DNA from: Planococcus citri
Taxonomy: Eukaryota > Arthropoda > Insecta > Hemiptera > Pseudococcidae
Direction: 5' to 3'
DNA: 64,000 nucleotides
Assembly (NCBI RefSeq): GCF_950023065.1
Contig: NC_088678.1
Coordinates: 16,358,580-16,422,579 of the forward strand
Below the pieces are notes generated by a model, which ran no database searches, had not been told where the DNA came from, and saw nothing but the letters and a program-made list of their open reading frames with translations. Positions 34,856 through 47,330 of this stretch are shown in pieces. The position numbers and the translations under genes are program-made. Each line of letters begins with the position of its first letter. The stretch's first letter is position 1.

Positions 34856-35627
34856 TAATCAAATATTTAAAAGTTAATTTTTTGCAATTTTTGATCAGAT
34901 ATGATTGATCACATTCAAAATGAAAAATTTGATAATGCGCTTTCAAAAACAGATCATGATCAAAAATCGATATGTATATCAAACTCCAGATTCATCGAGT
35001 CATTTTGAAAAAAAAAAATGAAATTTTGTCTAAGAGAATGAGTGGATAAAATAAGGTCGTCGAAGATTAAAGCATAAGACGATCGCATAGAGCCAAAGTA
35101 CGTCATTTATTATATCGATTGGTATAGGTTTTCGACCTCTGCAAACTGAAACCCAGACTTAATACCCTTCCAACTCCTACTACTGCCAGTTAATCTCACA
35201 ATTTAGGGCTAAAAATTGCAAACCATATCATACTGGAAATTTTCCACCTTCCAAGGCTGTTTAGGCAGTAAAGAGACCACTAATTGACCATAAAAGTTGA
35301 GCTAGATAGTGAAATTCGCAGGCAAATGTGACCATCGCAGGGTTCCCGCTCGTATAAGGTCGTAAGATCATTTAAAATTTCAGCAGATAAATTTTGCGTT
35401 TAAAATTTTTCACCAGGCTGGTTCAGTTTGGGTGAAAAATATGACTTTTAAACGCAGCTCGTTAGGTACTGGACTAAAGCTCATCGCACCATACAGATAA
35501 AGTGTTGAAGGTTGTTGAAAAAATTACCCGCATTTTGGGCCTTTATAAAAGGATCATTTAGGCGGGCTACAAGGCGAAAACGAGTTATACTTAATATTTT
35601 GTAAAACGTTTTTGAAATTTTGACACA

Positions 35628-36242
35628 TAGTCCAGTCATTAAAGACCAATTATGTCCCATCTACGGGAAAAATTATTATCAAACAGATCTTTCGCAAATA
35701 TTGTTCACAGAGGTCCCCTCAACAACATACTAAAAGTCCTGGCCCGTACGGGGTCCGGAACCCCCTCAAAGGGGGGTGGAACCTCCCCCAAAATCAGTTT
35801 TTCGCCATTTTCTCCCCCGCATTGCATTTTAGAGAAAAATGTGTAATAGATAAAAGAATCTACGTCAAATTTCCGATCTAATGACGTATCAACTTTCCTT
35901 GTATGTTCAAGGGCGGCGGAACTGCAACCATTTAAATGAGGGGGGTTTTCTGTAAAATAGATAAAGGCTATAGGCGCCTAAGAGGGGTGAAATGGTCCCC
36001 GAAAACGTTCGAGTTGATATTAGTATGGAAGGTAGGTACCATTGAGAAACTTCCGCGTAGAAAGTTTCAGATCCACACCCCCTCCTCTTTTTGGGGAACC
36101 CCCCTTTTCTGAAACTTCAATAACATTTTTCTCAGCCCCATTTCAACCGATTTTGAAAATTTTTCAGTATGTTATGTATATCCTTAGTAGGTATCCCCAC
36201 AAAAATTTTCAACCCCCTCCCTTCACATTTACCCCTCAAAAT
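35628..36242 (+). repeat. Left arm of a large inverted repeat (about 0.6 kb)
   Basis: From tagtccagtcatt to tttacccctcaaaat the sequence returns on the opposite strand at 36,463-37,067 with very few differences (for example ttcacat/ctcatat and ctacgggaaa/ttacaggaaa). It includes conspicuous G/C-runs (cggaaccccctcaaaggggg). ORFs in both arms encode the same residues simply because the arms are copies. Confidence 0.9.
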
Positions 36243-36462
36243 GATGTAAAAATGAGTCTTAGAGAGGGTTGGGGGTGAAATGGGAATATTGGGGAAAATA
36301 ACTAATTATTAATGAATAAGGTGTCGTTTTCTTATGATTCGATACCGCTGAGCACGAATATGACGTCAGATTTTTTGCTAGACTCATCTAGCCCTCTCCA
36401 GGGCACTTGGCCCTCTCAATTTTTTTTATTGTTAAAAAGCATAAAATAAGTTGAGAAACACT

Positions 36463-37067
36463 ATTTTGAGGGGTAAATATGAGGGGAGGGGGTTGAAAAT
36501 TTTTGTGGGGATACCTACCAAGGATATACATAACATACTGAAAAATTTTCAAAATCGGTTGAAATGGGGCTGAGAAAAATGTTATTGAAGTTTCAGAAAA
36601 GGGGGGTTCCCCAAAAAGAGGAGGGGGTGTGGATCTGAAACTTTCTACGCGGAAGTTTCTCAATGGTACCTACCTTCCATACTAATATCAACTCGAACGT
36701 TTTCGGGGACCATTTCACCCCTCTTAGGCGCCTATAGCCTTTATCTATTTTTCAGAAAACCCCCCTCATTTAAATGGTTGCAGTTCCGCCCCCCTTGAAC
36801 ATACAAGGAAAGTTGATACATCATTAGATCGGAAATTTGACGTAGATTCTTTTACCTACTACACATTTTTCGCTAAAATGCAATGCGAGGGAGAAAATTG
36901 CGAAAAACTGATTTTGGGGGAGGTTCCACCCCCCTTTGAGGGGGTTCCGGACCCCGTACGGGCCAGGACTTTTAGTATGTTGTTGAGGGGACCTCTGTGA
37001 ACAATATTTGCGAAAGATCTGTTTGATAATAATTTTTCCTGTAAAAATGTCTTCAATGACTGGACTA
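36463..37067 (-). repeat. Right arm of a large inverted repeat (about 0.6 kb)
   Basis: Reverse complement of 35,628-36,242, ending at aatgactggacta. The spacer between the arms is about 220 bp. No flanking target duplication was evident. It could be a foldback element or a local inverted duplication. Confidence 0.9.
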
Positions 37068-38330
37068 ACATCTCGGCTTTAATAAATGTATTCGTATTAA
37101 GTCTGGTGGCGAGAGCTAGAGCATCTTAAAGCCTCTTCGCAGTCTCGAGGTTTTAGCGTGAGAAACAATTTAGATAATCCCAACGTTGAAGGCGACTGCG
37201 ACTTTTTCCACAGAAATGGAGGGCAACAACGGTGGTTCAGATTTAGCCAAGCCGTATTATGTAGGTAGGTAGGTACCTCTTTACGCTGCCAAGTGAATTC
37301 ATTAATTATGTACCGTTTTCCGGCCTCATCTGCCGACGAGCCACACGATGAAAATATATTTCCAGACGATAATTGTACTCGATCGAAATGCAACCAACGA
37401 CATTTTTGACGAGAATAGACACTAATAAGGTAATCCGGCTACACCGCGGAAAAAAATTATTTAAAAATTCACATCGACGAAAAATTTCCGGACTGACAAT
37501 CTTCGTCACTTTACCAAACGTTCGGCTAATGAATCAATTTAACGAGTTAACGTTTCCCCATTTTATATACCAACAGACTAAGTATAGAAGGGTTTTTTCC
37601 TTATATATAGGTTTAGCTACCTCTTTCTCTTCGTCCACTTTTCCAGCTTCGCCACCAATTCCAGGTTATAGGATCGATTTTAATGAAATGTATGTGCATC
37701 GAATTCAATTTCCACGTGCCCCTATATACATTCCTACCTTTTTTTTCTTTTTTTTTTACGACTCGGTATATTTTTCGAGCTTTTTTTCACGTTTTGCTTT
37801 ACCGACTCGCGGGCTCGTTCGAGCGATAAATACTGCTTTGAATTTATATCCCGATGGTAGGAAAATCATTCGAGACTTATTAATTTATTGCCACAAGAGA
37901 CCTATACGTTTGTCTAGAAAAAGATTTGCGATACTCGGACATATTCGTCCATAAGAAAATACCCTTTTTATATTATTAATCCGGTACAAGAAGCGCCATC
38001 CTACATTGCTATCGTTTCTGGCCAGAAAATTGCCTACTGTGTGAAGAATTATACTATATCGAGTATAAATTCAATTTCATATTCACTTGGCTCACTTTTA
38101 CTCTCTTTTGCCTTGTATCGAAGCTGATTTCAAAGTTGTAAGTTGGAAAAATTGAAGAAAAATCATTTAAGACTAAAAAAACGAGACGATGAGAAACGAG
38201 AAGGAAAAATCCACAGGATTTAGGTTAAAATATTGAGCAAAGTACTAAGTACGTACCTACTTTTGTTCATTTCTGAAGAAAACTCCCACCTCCTTTATTT
38301 TTTAGAAGCTAAATTTTGAATTTCTCTCCC
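37068..38330. other. Repeat-poor intron segment
   Basis: Unique sequence. A 193-codon plus-strand ORF (37,373-37,954) is Phe/Arg-rich with a T-run in the middle and no recognisable domain. I regard it as chance. Confidence 0.35.
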
Positions 38331-38339
38331 TCATCGAAT

Positions 38340-40110
38340 AAATCGATCACTCCTTATGATCGAAATCGATATTAAAAATCAATCGATCGAAAATATCAAT
38401 TTTCAAAAGATCATCTTCTGAAAAAAGACTGATTTTGATTAAATTATCTGAACAAAAATACAGGCGATTTTTGAAAAATCGATCACTCTTGACGATCGAA
38501 ATCGAAAATCTAAAAATCGACAGTCAAAAGACCACTTCTGTAAAAAAAAGTTGATTTTTCAATTTGAACGTTATCAATCATATGAGATTAAAAATTACAA
38601 AAAAATCGATTTTTAGTTACCCAAATAAATTTTCACCTTTCTGGAGAAATTCAAAAATTCTGCTGGAGGCTCTAGGACGACTAAAATCGTTAAATTTGGA
38701 ACTCGATGGGTTGATATATGTACTATAGACAAAATACAACCATTCGTAAAAATTCTAAAATTTTTCCTCAAATAGAAAATTTTTAGTTTTTTGAATTTTT
38801 TCCCCAAAATCAAAGTTTGCTAGACAAAAGAAAAAACTCCAGGTGTTCGGCTGGAAATTGGCTCAAATGTGAAAAACCTTATTACACAGAGTGAAAGTAA
38901 CCGACAACTCAATTTTTAGCTACTCAGATCAATGTTCACGCTTTCTGGAAAAATTCAAAAATTCCAAAAAAATCGAAAATTAAGCTGGAGGCTCCAGGAT
39001 GACTGAAAATAGTGAAAATCGAATTCGAGGGGTTGGTCTACAAACGAAATACAACCATTCATAAAAATTTCAAAACATTTTTCTCAAACAAAGAATTTTT
39101 GATTTTTTAAACTTTTTCCAAAACCAAAATTTTTGGCCAAAAATAACTCCGAGTGTTCAGCTGGAAATCGGTTCAAATGTGAAAAAACTTGTTTAACAGA
39201 GTGAAAATAATCCACAACTTGATTTTCACCAACCTAAATTAATTTTTACGTTTTCTGGAAAAAATTCAAAATTTCTGGAAAAATCAAAACTTGAGCTGGA
39301 GGCTCCAGAAGGACTAAAAATTATGGAATTTGATTTCTAGGAGTTAGTTTTAGAAAAAATACAACGATTTGTAGAAATTTCAAAAAATTCGCCTCAAATA
39401 AAAAATTTTTGATTTTCAAAATTTTTCTTCCAAAACCAAACTTAGCTGGACAAACAAACACTCCAGGTGAACATTCAGCTGGAAATCAGCTCAAATGTGA
39501 GAAATCTTGTCAAACAGAGTGAAAATAACCCACAACTTGATTTTTAGCAACCCAAATCAATTTTCATATTTTCTGGAAAAAATCAAAAATTCTGGAAAAA
39601 TCAAAATTTGAGCTGGAGGCTCCAGAATGGCTAAAAATGACGAAATTGGCATTCGAAGGGTTGACCTACAGACAAAATACAACCGTCGTGGAAATTCCAA
39701 AGATCAAACGGAAAATTTTTGACTTTTTGAATTTTTTCCAAAACCAAAATTTTTTGGACAAAAATAACTCCGAATGTTCGGCTGGAAATCGACTCAAATG
39801 TGAAAAAACTTGTTAAACAGAGTGGAAATAACCCACAGCTTGATTTTTAGCTATCTAAATCAATTTTCACCCTTTCTGGAAAAATTCAAAAAATTCCAAA
39901 AAAATTAAAAATTGAGATGGAACTTCCAGGATGACTAAAAATAGTGAAAATCGAATTCGAGGGGTTGATCTACAAACAAAATACAACCATTCGTAAAAAT
40001 TTCAAAAATGTTTTCTCAAATAGAAAGTTTTTTATTTTTTGAACTTTTTTTTCAAAATTAAAGATTGCTGGACAAAAAAACACTCCAAGAATTCGAGCGA
40101 AAAAAAAACA
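38340..40110 (+). repeat. Satellite of about 315 bp, array 1
   Basis: About five units, marked by gctggaggctccag-type blocks at about 38,661, 38,983, 39,296, 39,611 and a diverged one at 39,914. Each unit continues through a block ending gggttgatctacaaac, then aaaatacaacca, then a gttcggctggaaatc-like block, then aacagagtgaaaataaccca. The first 300 bp (38,340-38,620) hold a shorter duplicated aaaatcgatcactc motif. The same family is at 53.5-55.3 kb in the same orientation. Confidence 0.85.
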
Positions 40111-42700
40111 CAATCTGATATTTAGCTTCTTAAATCAATTTGCTGCGAAAATATGATCAATTTTCAATATTTTTAGTAACATTGAAGTATTCAGCAAAGG
40201 CATCTTGATTTTGAGGACATTGCATCTTCCTTTTAGACCACTCGAGAGTCTTCCTTTCTTATTCGAACCCAGCTGTATGATGAAAATCGCAAACGATGGT
40301 TATTAAAATACACAAAAGCACAAGTAGATACCCATGCAAAGTTCATAGATTGAGCTTTGGTTCGAGTTAATATCATACGGAAATTTACGCTCGTCGAACT
40401 CCGCAAATGGATTCGTGTTCGTAGTATTTCGGTAGGGTAAACATTTATTCGTTAATGTTATTATTAAACTAACATCTGGCTGCCGATATTTACCGCCCAT
40501 TCCCTTATACCCCCACGTTCTGTTTAAGAAATTACTTTAAAAGCTTCCAAATTGATTAAATCGCGAACGATGTCTTCGACGGAGGGATGAGGTATGGCAG
40601 GGTGCTCGAAGCTCCTACGTAGTTTACTATGCGTGTAACCGCCTCTTTAATATAAAAAATAAACATTTTAAATATTCCAGTATAGGTTGGTTTACCTGGC
40701 ACTAGTAACAATTACGACAAAAGACTGGGTAGGTTCTACATTTATAATGGTTCAATTGGCAATTTTTTCAGGCTTTTGAGGAGAAAATGGATGTTTAAGA
40801 AGAGAGGTTTCCATTTTCCAAGGGCCAGGCAGAGTGAAAGTATATAAAATAAATCTCACGAGTGTACAGGTACGTAGAATAGCTGCTGCTCAGTAAGAAA
40901 TACGTAGAATTCTCGTCAAAAGGGGTGGGAATTATTCGTTGTCTATCGCACGTGGTATTGCTGTTGTTCTTGTTATTGTATAGGCAAAGGCACACATGGA
41001 GCGATAATACAGCACACTGTGACGATAGCTGTGGCTGTCTCGGTTATCCTTGTATGCCAAGGTGCATTAAAAACTCGCAGGGTTTCTCATCTTCATCTCA
41101 TTCCACCAAACTTGTATACGTACGTTGCTCCGAATCTGATTCGCGAAATGTAGCATCCCATCGAGAGATGAAGCGAGCCACCAGCAGCATTTTCATATCG
41201 CAACATTACTTTTGATTGGAAATGCCGGTAGAGCTGTCAAGTACACCGGGTAGTCTCTTGTCAGAATACCAGCTCCGCCCCCCCCCCATTCATGTACCTT
41301 GTGAACGTAGAAATACGCGACTGGATACTGTTGTGGAATGATTTTTTTTTGCACATCTTCTTTTTTTTCTCTCCTCACTCGACCAGAACTCTTTACCGAA
41401 GACAAGTCATCAATCTTGACGTGTGCGACAGTCTTCGATTACTTTATCATCGTAGCTGTACTTTTTTCCAGCGGGGTGTTGGTGTTTTTTTTCACTTCAC
41501 TTTTTGATACGATGTGTTTAATTTTCAGGCTTTTCAAAAACTTCTTTCTATACTTAATTCATAACGATATTGCCACAGAGAAATATAAACAACGAGATAA
41601 AGAGGGAGTGGATTTCGTGCAGAGGGGGTTGAATGTCTGATACATATTTATTTTTGGTCTCGAGAGTTAGTAAATAACATTTATCGAGTAACTAACGCGA
41701 ATAATCAAAACATAAGGGGTTGAAAGAAAAGCAAAGGGTTGAGTCGTCTGTATTGTAATTTCTATACTCGAATTATAATTTTTCTTTCTTTCAAGACTCG
41801 TGCCATCGAATTACTCGTATATTGGACATGGAAATTTTTACGCAAATGAGACGCCATTTTGAAGCACTTTTTCGCATATTTTTCAAATCTCATCCTTTTT
41901 TTTTTTTGTCAATAAATCGAACTTTTAGAAAGAAAAAAATACACTCTAAGCACTCCAAAAGTACCGGAAGTGTTCACATATACCTTCTTTTGCACTCCCC
42001 TCCCCTCACATACTCGTACATAGGTCGCATTGCACGCCTCATTGATTTTACGGATTTATTTTACGGTGTCGCGGCTTCCCTCCCCCTCCCCTCTTCCAGC
42101 CCATCCTCATCACCTTCTGCAATTAGTTTGTACCCTTTCGCACTCCTCTTATTCGCGTTCGTCGCTTGAATAAATACGTAAAACGCGTTCTCCCCCTGCT
42201 TCCCTTTGACTCCCCCCCCCATGAGTTGGTAAATTTCGAAAAAAGCTACCAGGTTCGCGTTTTGTTGTAGCGATGAGGAAAACTTCGCAGAAGAAAGTTA
42301 ACTTTCGAGAAAACTCGGTGTGCGATGAGTTTGTGCATGATAACGAAGCTCGGCTCTATATTCTCTGTTTATTCGTTATTCTCGTTGTTTTCTTCGTCTA
42401 TTCGAAATGAAAACGAATGGTTTTAACGAATTCCGCATTCAAATTGTTGCGAATTTTTGTTTTAGTTCATACGTTGAGAGACGAAGAAGACGATTAAGTT
42501 TTGCAATGAGTAGGTTTGTTTGTTGGCGCTTTAACGAAAAAGTCATGAGGATAAGTTGCTAGAGCGATGGGTTGACGATTGAATACGTTTAGGATTAATT
42601 TCAGGTTGTTTCTTCCCTCCCCCCTGGTTTGAAATTCATCTTTCTTCATATATGCAGATAATGGGCCCATTTGGTCGATATTGAGTTATGGGGTGGGGGG
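40111..42700. other. Repeat-poor intron segment
   Basis: Unique sequence with C-runs (41,277 and 42,215) and T-runs. Scattered ORFs under 115 codons lack motifs. Nothing recognised. Confidence 0.35.
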
Positions 42701-42717
42701 GGAGGGGTGAAGTAGAC

Positions 42718-43550
42718 CTCCAGAGCAATCATATGAGCCACCCAAAAGGAAAAGAATTCACATAACTGAAGCCGAAAGAACGCTAATGCTTGACACATCC
42801 AGTGGGAGCCAGAGTGAAAGCGACATAGACCAGTTAGAAACCAATCAACAGCAAAAAACCATCATTCACCACAAGAGCAGTCCATCCATGATAGAGTGCT
42901 ATTTTAATACCCAATCCAACCTCAGAAAAACAATAGCCCTAAACAAACCACAGGGTGCCAATAATTAACTCAACATTAGTAACATAATGATAGCAGAAGA
43001 TGGAGTTCAATCAACATAATATGAAGATATGGCCAGGGTCTCTACAGTCAGTCAGAAACGAACCAGCCCAGAAGCTGAAGGCACCATGGTGGCCAGCGTG
43101 TTGAAGTGTGCCCAAAAGCACACGTCTTTGTGTGTGACGGCCGGAGAAAATTTGGAGGCCAAAGGGTGCTTCCCTCAGGGGGGTGAGTTCCTGGTGGAAA
43201 CTACACACCTCTGTGACCATATGAAAATGGATTAACACTTGAAGATGTCAACCAACGCGTCTTATTTGTTAGAACAACTTTCAGACACACTCGTAAACCA
43301 AGGCTGGACAATCCTATTAGTCCACAATCAATCCTTGGTAAACACTTTGCTGATATTGAAAACCAAAATGTGGCATGTAACATAGCTGACAAGGCAATGG
43401 ACCAGTTGATCACTGATGGTGAACTGGGCCATCCCTACTCTCTGATATTTTCACATCACGTATACCAACCCACAATGCAGTACCTTGTACTAAGAGGGAT
43501 AAAAGAGAGATTCTACCACCCAGTTGGGCTGGCTGCTGTGGGTTGTCTAC
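42718..43550 (+). pseudogene. Upstream part of a macrodomain-encoding inserted element
   Basis: Protein-like open blocks in shifting frames. One (about 42,718-42,968) encodes a charged Ser/Gln-rich segment (PPKRKRIHITEAERTLMLD). One runs 43,029-43,235. A third frame, open from 43,217 to 43,550, includes PISPQSILGKHF and KERFYHPVGLAAVGCLL. The base composition is markedly less AT-rich than the surrounding intron. The last block is in frame with the macrodomain ORF after 44,477 once the intervening hAT-like element and one copy of its target duplication are discounted. At least one internal stop and frameshift mean it is not intact. I do not recognise the N-terminal parts. Confidence 0.55.
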
Positions 43551-44476
43551 TAGGGTGGTCCTTATTTTACAAACTGAACTTTTTTATCGGGGGACCCCCT
43601 AAAAATGTTCATTTAGATGAAAAAATAATACCCTGAAAGTTTCAAGAAAAAAAAATAATTTTAACCCATCCCTCAAAGCGATTGAAGTTGCATGACATGA
43701 TGAGCGCGTCGATGTATGCATGCCCACGGCGGCACTGTGGAACGAATCCGACGCAACGCGGGAACTACTTCGCAAGTCTCTAACACCTACTCATGAACGT
43801 CAGGCACCAATGTATGTACAATCGATTCAAGTTCGTAAAATTAATGATAAACTTCAACATTTTAATAAATAGATCAACACAGGCAGAAAATACTTATAAT
43901 TACGGAATTAATGCTTTCTATTCGAATAAGGAAGCGCTCATTGTTTTTTTGGTAATGGACGATATTTTTTTCCGTAATTTTGCACAATCTGCAACAAAAT
44001 TCATGGTATAATAGTCGATACTAACTACACCCGTTTTGTGTTCACCTCAATCATTCCCCCTTGGCTCCCATGTCACGTGTTGGATAAAGACTGGAGAGAT
44101 AAGTATGAATCCTTATCTAATATTTTTCTATCAACACTGAATACTCAGAAATGAGGAAAAAAATACCACAACCTCTCCTCTTACACATTAAATGACTTGT
44201 CTATGTACGACAGCAACAGTGGCTAGTTGGTAGCTCAATTTATTCCAACACACAACGTTGTGAAAGATGTATCAATGTTTCCCGAGTCTCGTCAAACTGC
44301 GTCCCACGGTGTGGCTGTGGAAGAGAACACATCGACACGCTTACCATCTCTTGCAACTTCAATCGCTTTGAGGGACGGGTTAAAATTATTTTTTTGAATT
44401 GAAACTTTAAGGACTTCATTATTTCATCTAAACGAACATTTTTTTTTCTTTTTGCTATAAAATAAGGACCACCCTA
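43551..44476. mobile_element. hAT-like non-autonomous element B, complete, inside the macrodomain element
   Basis: 926 bp with terminal inverted repeats TAGGGTGGTCCTTATTTT and the exact reverse complement at the right end, flanked by a perfect 8-bp duplication ttgtctac (43543-43550 and 44477-44484). Subterminal regions are also inverted (gttgcatgacatgatg.. near 43,688; cttgcaacttcaatcgcttt.. near 44,350). It shares TAGGGTGGT(C/T)C ends with elements A and C but differs in sequence, so it is a sister subfamily. No transposase. Confidence 0.9.
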
Positions 44477-44484
44477 TTGTCTAC

Positions 44485-45003
44485 TGCCGTACAGCGATTA
44501 CCTTCAGATGGGCCAAATAACCCCAGCTGGGGTGGAGAAAATTCTCAAACAAGCTGAGAAGGAACTAGAAAAGAAAATCCAACACTCCAACTGGGGAAAG
44601 ATAGAGACCAAATCAAATGGGATCTTCACCCTAGAGGAATTAGAGGACGATCTGTTTAGACAATACCCACAGTTTGCCCTAGCCCATTGTGTCAGCAGAG
44701 ATTTCAGGATGTCCAAGGGCATTGCGCTCCTATTTAAACGAGCCTTCGGCAACCAGGACACTCTGAAGTCAAGGGGTGCTAAGGTTGGTGAAGTAGTTGA
44801 GCTCAAAAAAGGTGGAAATTACATACTCTATGCCATCACCAAAGAACACTATAATGATAAGCCGTCAATCAAGGACTTTGTAATGACAATGAAAGCACTT
44901 GCTGCCAAATGCGACCAACTCAAGATCAAAAAGATAGCAGTACCAAGACTAGGGTGTGGTCTGGATAAACTGGAGTGGCCAACAGTGAAACAATCCATCA
45001 AAA
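44485..45003 (+). pseudogene. TARG1/OARD1-like macrodomain coding segment
   Basis: About 170 codons. From a Lys/Glu-rich lead (KILKQAEKELEKK) it enters a macrodomain: FALAHCVSRDFRMSKGIAL, LFKRAFG, GEVVELKKGGNYILYAITK, then a helix and IAVPRLGCGLDKLEW. This is the pattern of TARG1 (OARD1), which removes ADP-ribose from glutamate/aspartate. The Lys of 'ITK' and the Asp of 'GCGLD', the two catalytic residues of TARG1, are both present (codons 112 and 153 counting from the Met at 44,508). The sequence stops short of the family's natural C-terminus, in an A-run at 45,004-45,018, so the last strand is missing. This looks like an element-borne or retro-copied gene. The plus-strand orientation is opposite to the host gene. 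Confidence 0.75.
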
Positions 45004-45018
45004 GAAAAAAAAAAAAAA
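45004..45018 (+). other. A-run at the end of the macrodomain segment
   Basis: Fourteen to fifteen adenines immediately after the in-frame KQSIKR codons, followed by ordinary intron sequence. It could be the poly(A) trace of a reverse-transcribed insertion. No target duplication was found around 42.7 and 45.02 kb. Confidence 0.4.
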
Positions 45019-46555
45019 ATTTCCCACTATTACAAAAATTGAATTTTCGACTTTCTTCGGAATTTTGTTGACCTTTTTGCCATTAACTAGAAATGAGATA
45101 CCGTACAAAAATAAACCCGTATGGAAAATTCGACCCAATCGAGCAGCCTTGCTATGCCGCTAAACGTTATTTTTTCATTGTTCTGTGCGACTTTACATCG
45201 TATTGTTCCATTTTACGAGCTTATAGGCATAGCGGAAAAAGCTTGTTAATCGAAACGACACAGTAGGTTATCGGTTAAAAGAAGAAATAATTCCATATTG
45301 CGTAGGCAGAGCCTGGTCGACTATACGCGAACCCAACCGAACCGAACCAAAAGGCCATACAGCATCGATAAGGCATCTGTAAAGCTAACGTAACGTTAAC
45401 CAGCCCGCTAGAGGGAGCATCGAAGGGATTTTCTAATTAAAATAAATACCCGTGGATGGTTCAGGGAGCGAAAAAAAATTCCGGGGTTCGATTCGGTGTA
45501 ACGGTATAGCCTACAAAGTATATACTTGTGAAGCAGCCTGGCGAAAACGTCGACGGGAGGAGAATGAGGAAAAAAACTCGCACTGGCGGTAGAAGTTTTT
45601 CATTTTTCGCATTATTTTGTGTTTTACATTTATTCGCCATAGTTAAGGGTATTTTTTTCTGCCTCGTATACATTTTAATCTGCGTTATGTCTACTTATAT
45701 CGTTTCATTTGGATGTGGCTGCAGCGACGGCGTCTCTCCTTGTGCTATTCTGGTGCGGAAAAAATATCTCATGGGAGGGTAATTTTTTTCGCGCTTAAAA
45801 AGGTCTTCTCTTTTTTTTTTGGAGCATATGAGACGACACAACGACGACGACGAGAGAAAAACGAAATGTAATTTTTCCTAACACGTTGCGTATGTATATT
45901 TTGGTGATGGTAGAGTGTGGATGAGCCAGAAGGTCTTCAAAATGCGGGGAACTTCGAAATGTATTATTTTTTTGGTGAGGTGGAGGCTGAGGCAGGACCG
46001 AGGCGAAGAAAACTTAATGTTTTCTCGTTATTCGCGCTGCATCGTTGTTGAGGCGGCGGCGATAGATGTAGGCGAAAAAATAAAAGAAACGGGAAACTGG
46101 AAATAAGGGGAGATGCGATAATGATGATTTACGTTGGTTTTTTCCGAACTACAGCCGTTTTTCAGGTCGCGATGCCGTTTCCAAACTCCTGAGCATGGTT
46201 CTCGTTTCATATTTCTAAATTAGTACCTAAGAGAATGGAGAAAAAAAACGCCTAATGCGATTTCATTCTTGCGTTAGCATCCGAGTGTTTGCATTTTTTT
46301 TTTTGTTTTCCAAAAAGGCTGTAATTAGGTTTCGATTTTTACCTATTTTTTTTTTTTTTTTTTTTGGTCGAATGAATAATTTTTTCATTGAATTTCGTTG
46401 TAAGTTCCTGACCATATTAGAAATGGAGAAAAATCGCTACGATTCGCTCCCCAACATCCCTTGTGGCAAGAGGGGTGTTTTTTCATCAGTTATTGAAATT
46501 TCTCGTCTTAATGCCCTACTTTGGAGTGTAATTGCTGATGACAGATGCTATTTCG
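45019..46555. other. Repeat-poor intron segment
   Basis: Unique sequence. Short CGA/GAC runs near 45,840 and a long T-run near 46,350. No supported coding or element. Confidence 0.35.
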
Positions 46556-46559
46556 AGTT

Positions 46560-47330
46560 TCAATAATCTACCGGAGGCTCCAGAACTGCTTAAAACAGTT
46601 TGAAACGGTTTCCAATCGATTTTCAAGTTTCAAAAATCTGCTGGAGAATCCAGGAATTTTCAAAAAATCTCTGGAGGCTCCAAAATGACTTGAACCATCC
46701 TATAATCATCTACAGAGAGGGCTATGATGAAATTTTGTGAAAATTTCAAGTTTCAAAAATCTGCTGGAGACTCCAGGAATTTTCAAAATATCTCTGAAGG
46801 CTCCAAAATGACTTGAACCCTCTTAAAGTCGTCTACAGAGAGTGCTATGATGAAATTTTGTGAAAATTTCAAGTTTCAGAAATCAACTGGAGGCTCCAGT
46901 AATTTTCAAAAAGTCGCTGGAGACTCCAAAACGACTCAAAATCCACCTGCAGTCGACTTCGTAGCGTATTGAAATTATTTTTCAGAATGAATTTCGCCTT
47001 TCCGACTCTATTTGATGAAATTTTGTGAGAATTTAAAGTTTCAAAATTTTGCTGGAGGCTCCAGAACTACTCTTAAACGATCTGAAACAGTTTCCAATCG
47101 ATTTGGCAGATCGAAAATAGGGTATATCCCAAATTTCAGCTTTCTAGGTCAAGTTGGTAAAATTTTGATTTATCCCCTCATTTTTGGCCTAAATTTGATT
47201 TTCAAAAATTCACCAAAAATCGAAAAAGACACTTTAGCACTTGAAATTTTGACAGATGATAAATTTTTGCCTGATCTTTCGATCTACTTTTGTACGGTTT
47301 GAAAAATTTCGTGTAAGTCCTATGTTGGAA
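46560..47330 (+). repeat. CTGGAG/CTCCAG array, short block with terminal segment
   Basis: About three units of the array described at 48.7-50.8 kb, followed at about 46,983 by a terminal segment (gaatgaatttcgcctttccg, a tctgaaacagtttccaatcg block, a caaatttcagctttctaggt block, cgaaaaagacac) that is repeated almost exactly at 50,585-50,810. The terminal segment belongs to the dispersed family at 10.0 and 23.4 kb. Confidence 0.8.

Noticed and set aside
35652..37071. Pairs of identical predicted proteins on opposite strands
   Set aside because: They are the two arms of an inverted repeat; the ORFs are incidental.
37373..37954. 193-codon plus-strand ORF
   Set aside because: Contains a poly-Phe run from a T-tract and no recognisable motif; opposing ORFs overlap it.
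43793..44011. 72-codon ORF inside hAT-like element B
   Set aside because: No similarity to hAT transposase motifs; the element is non-autonomous.
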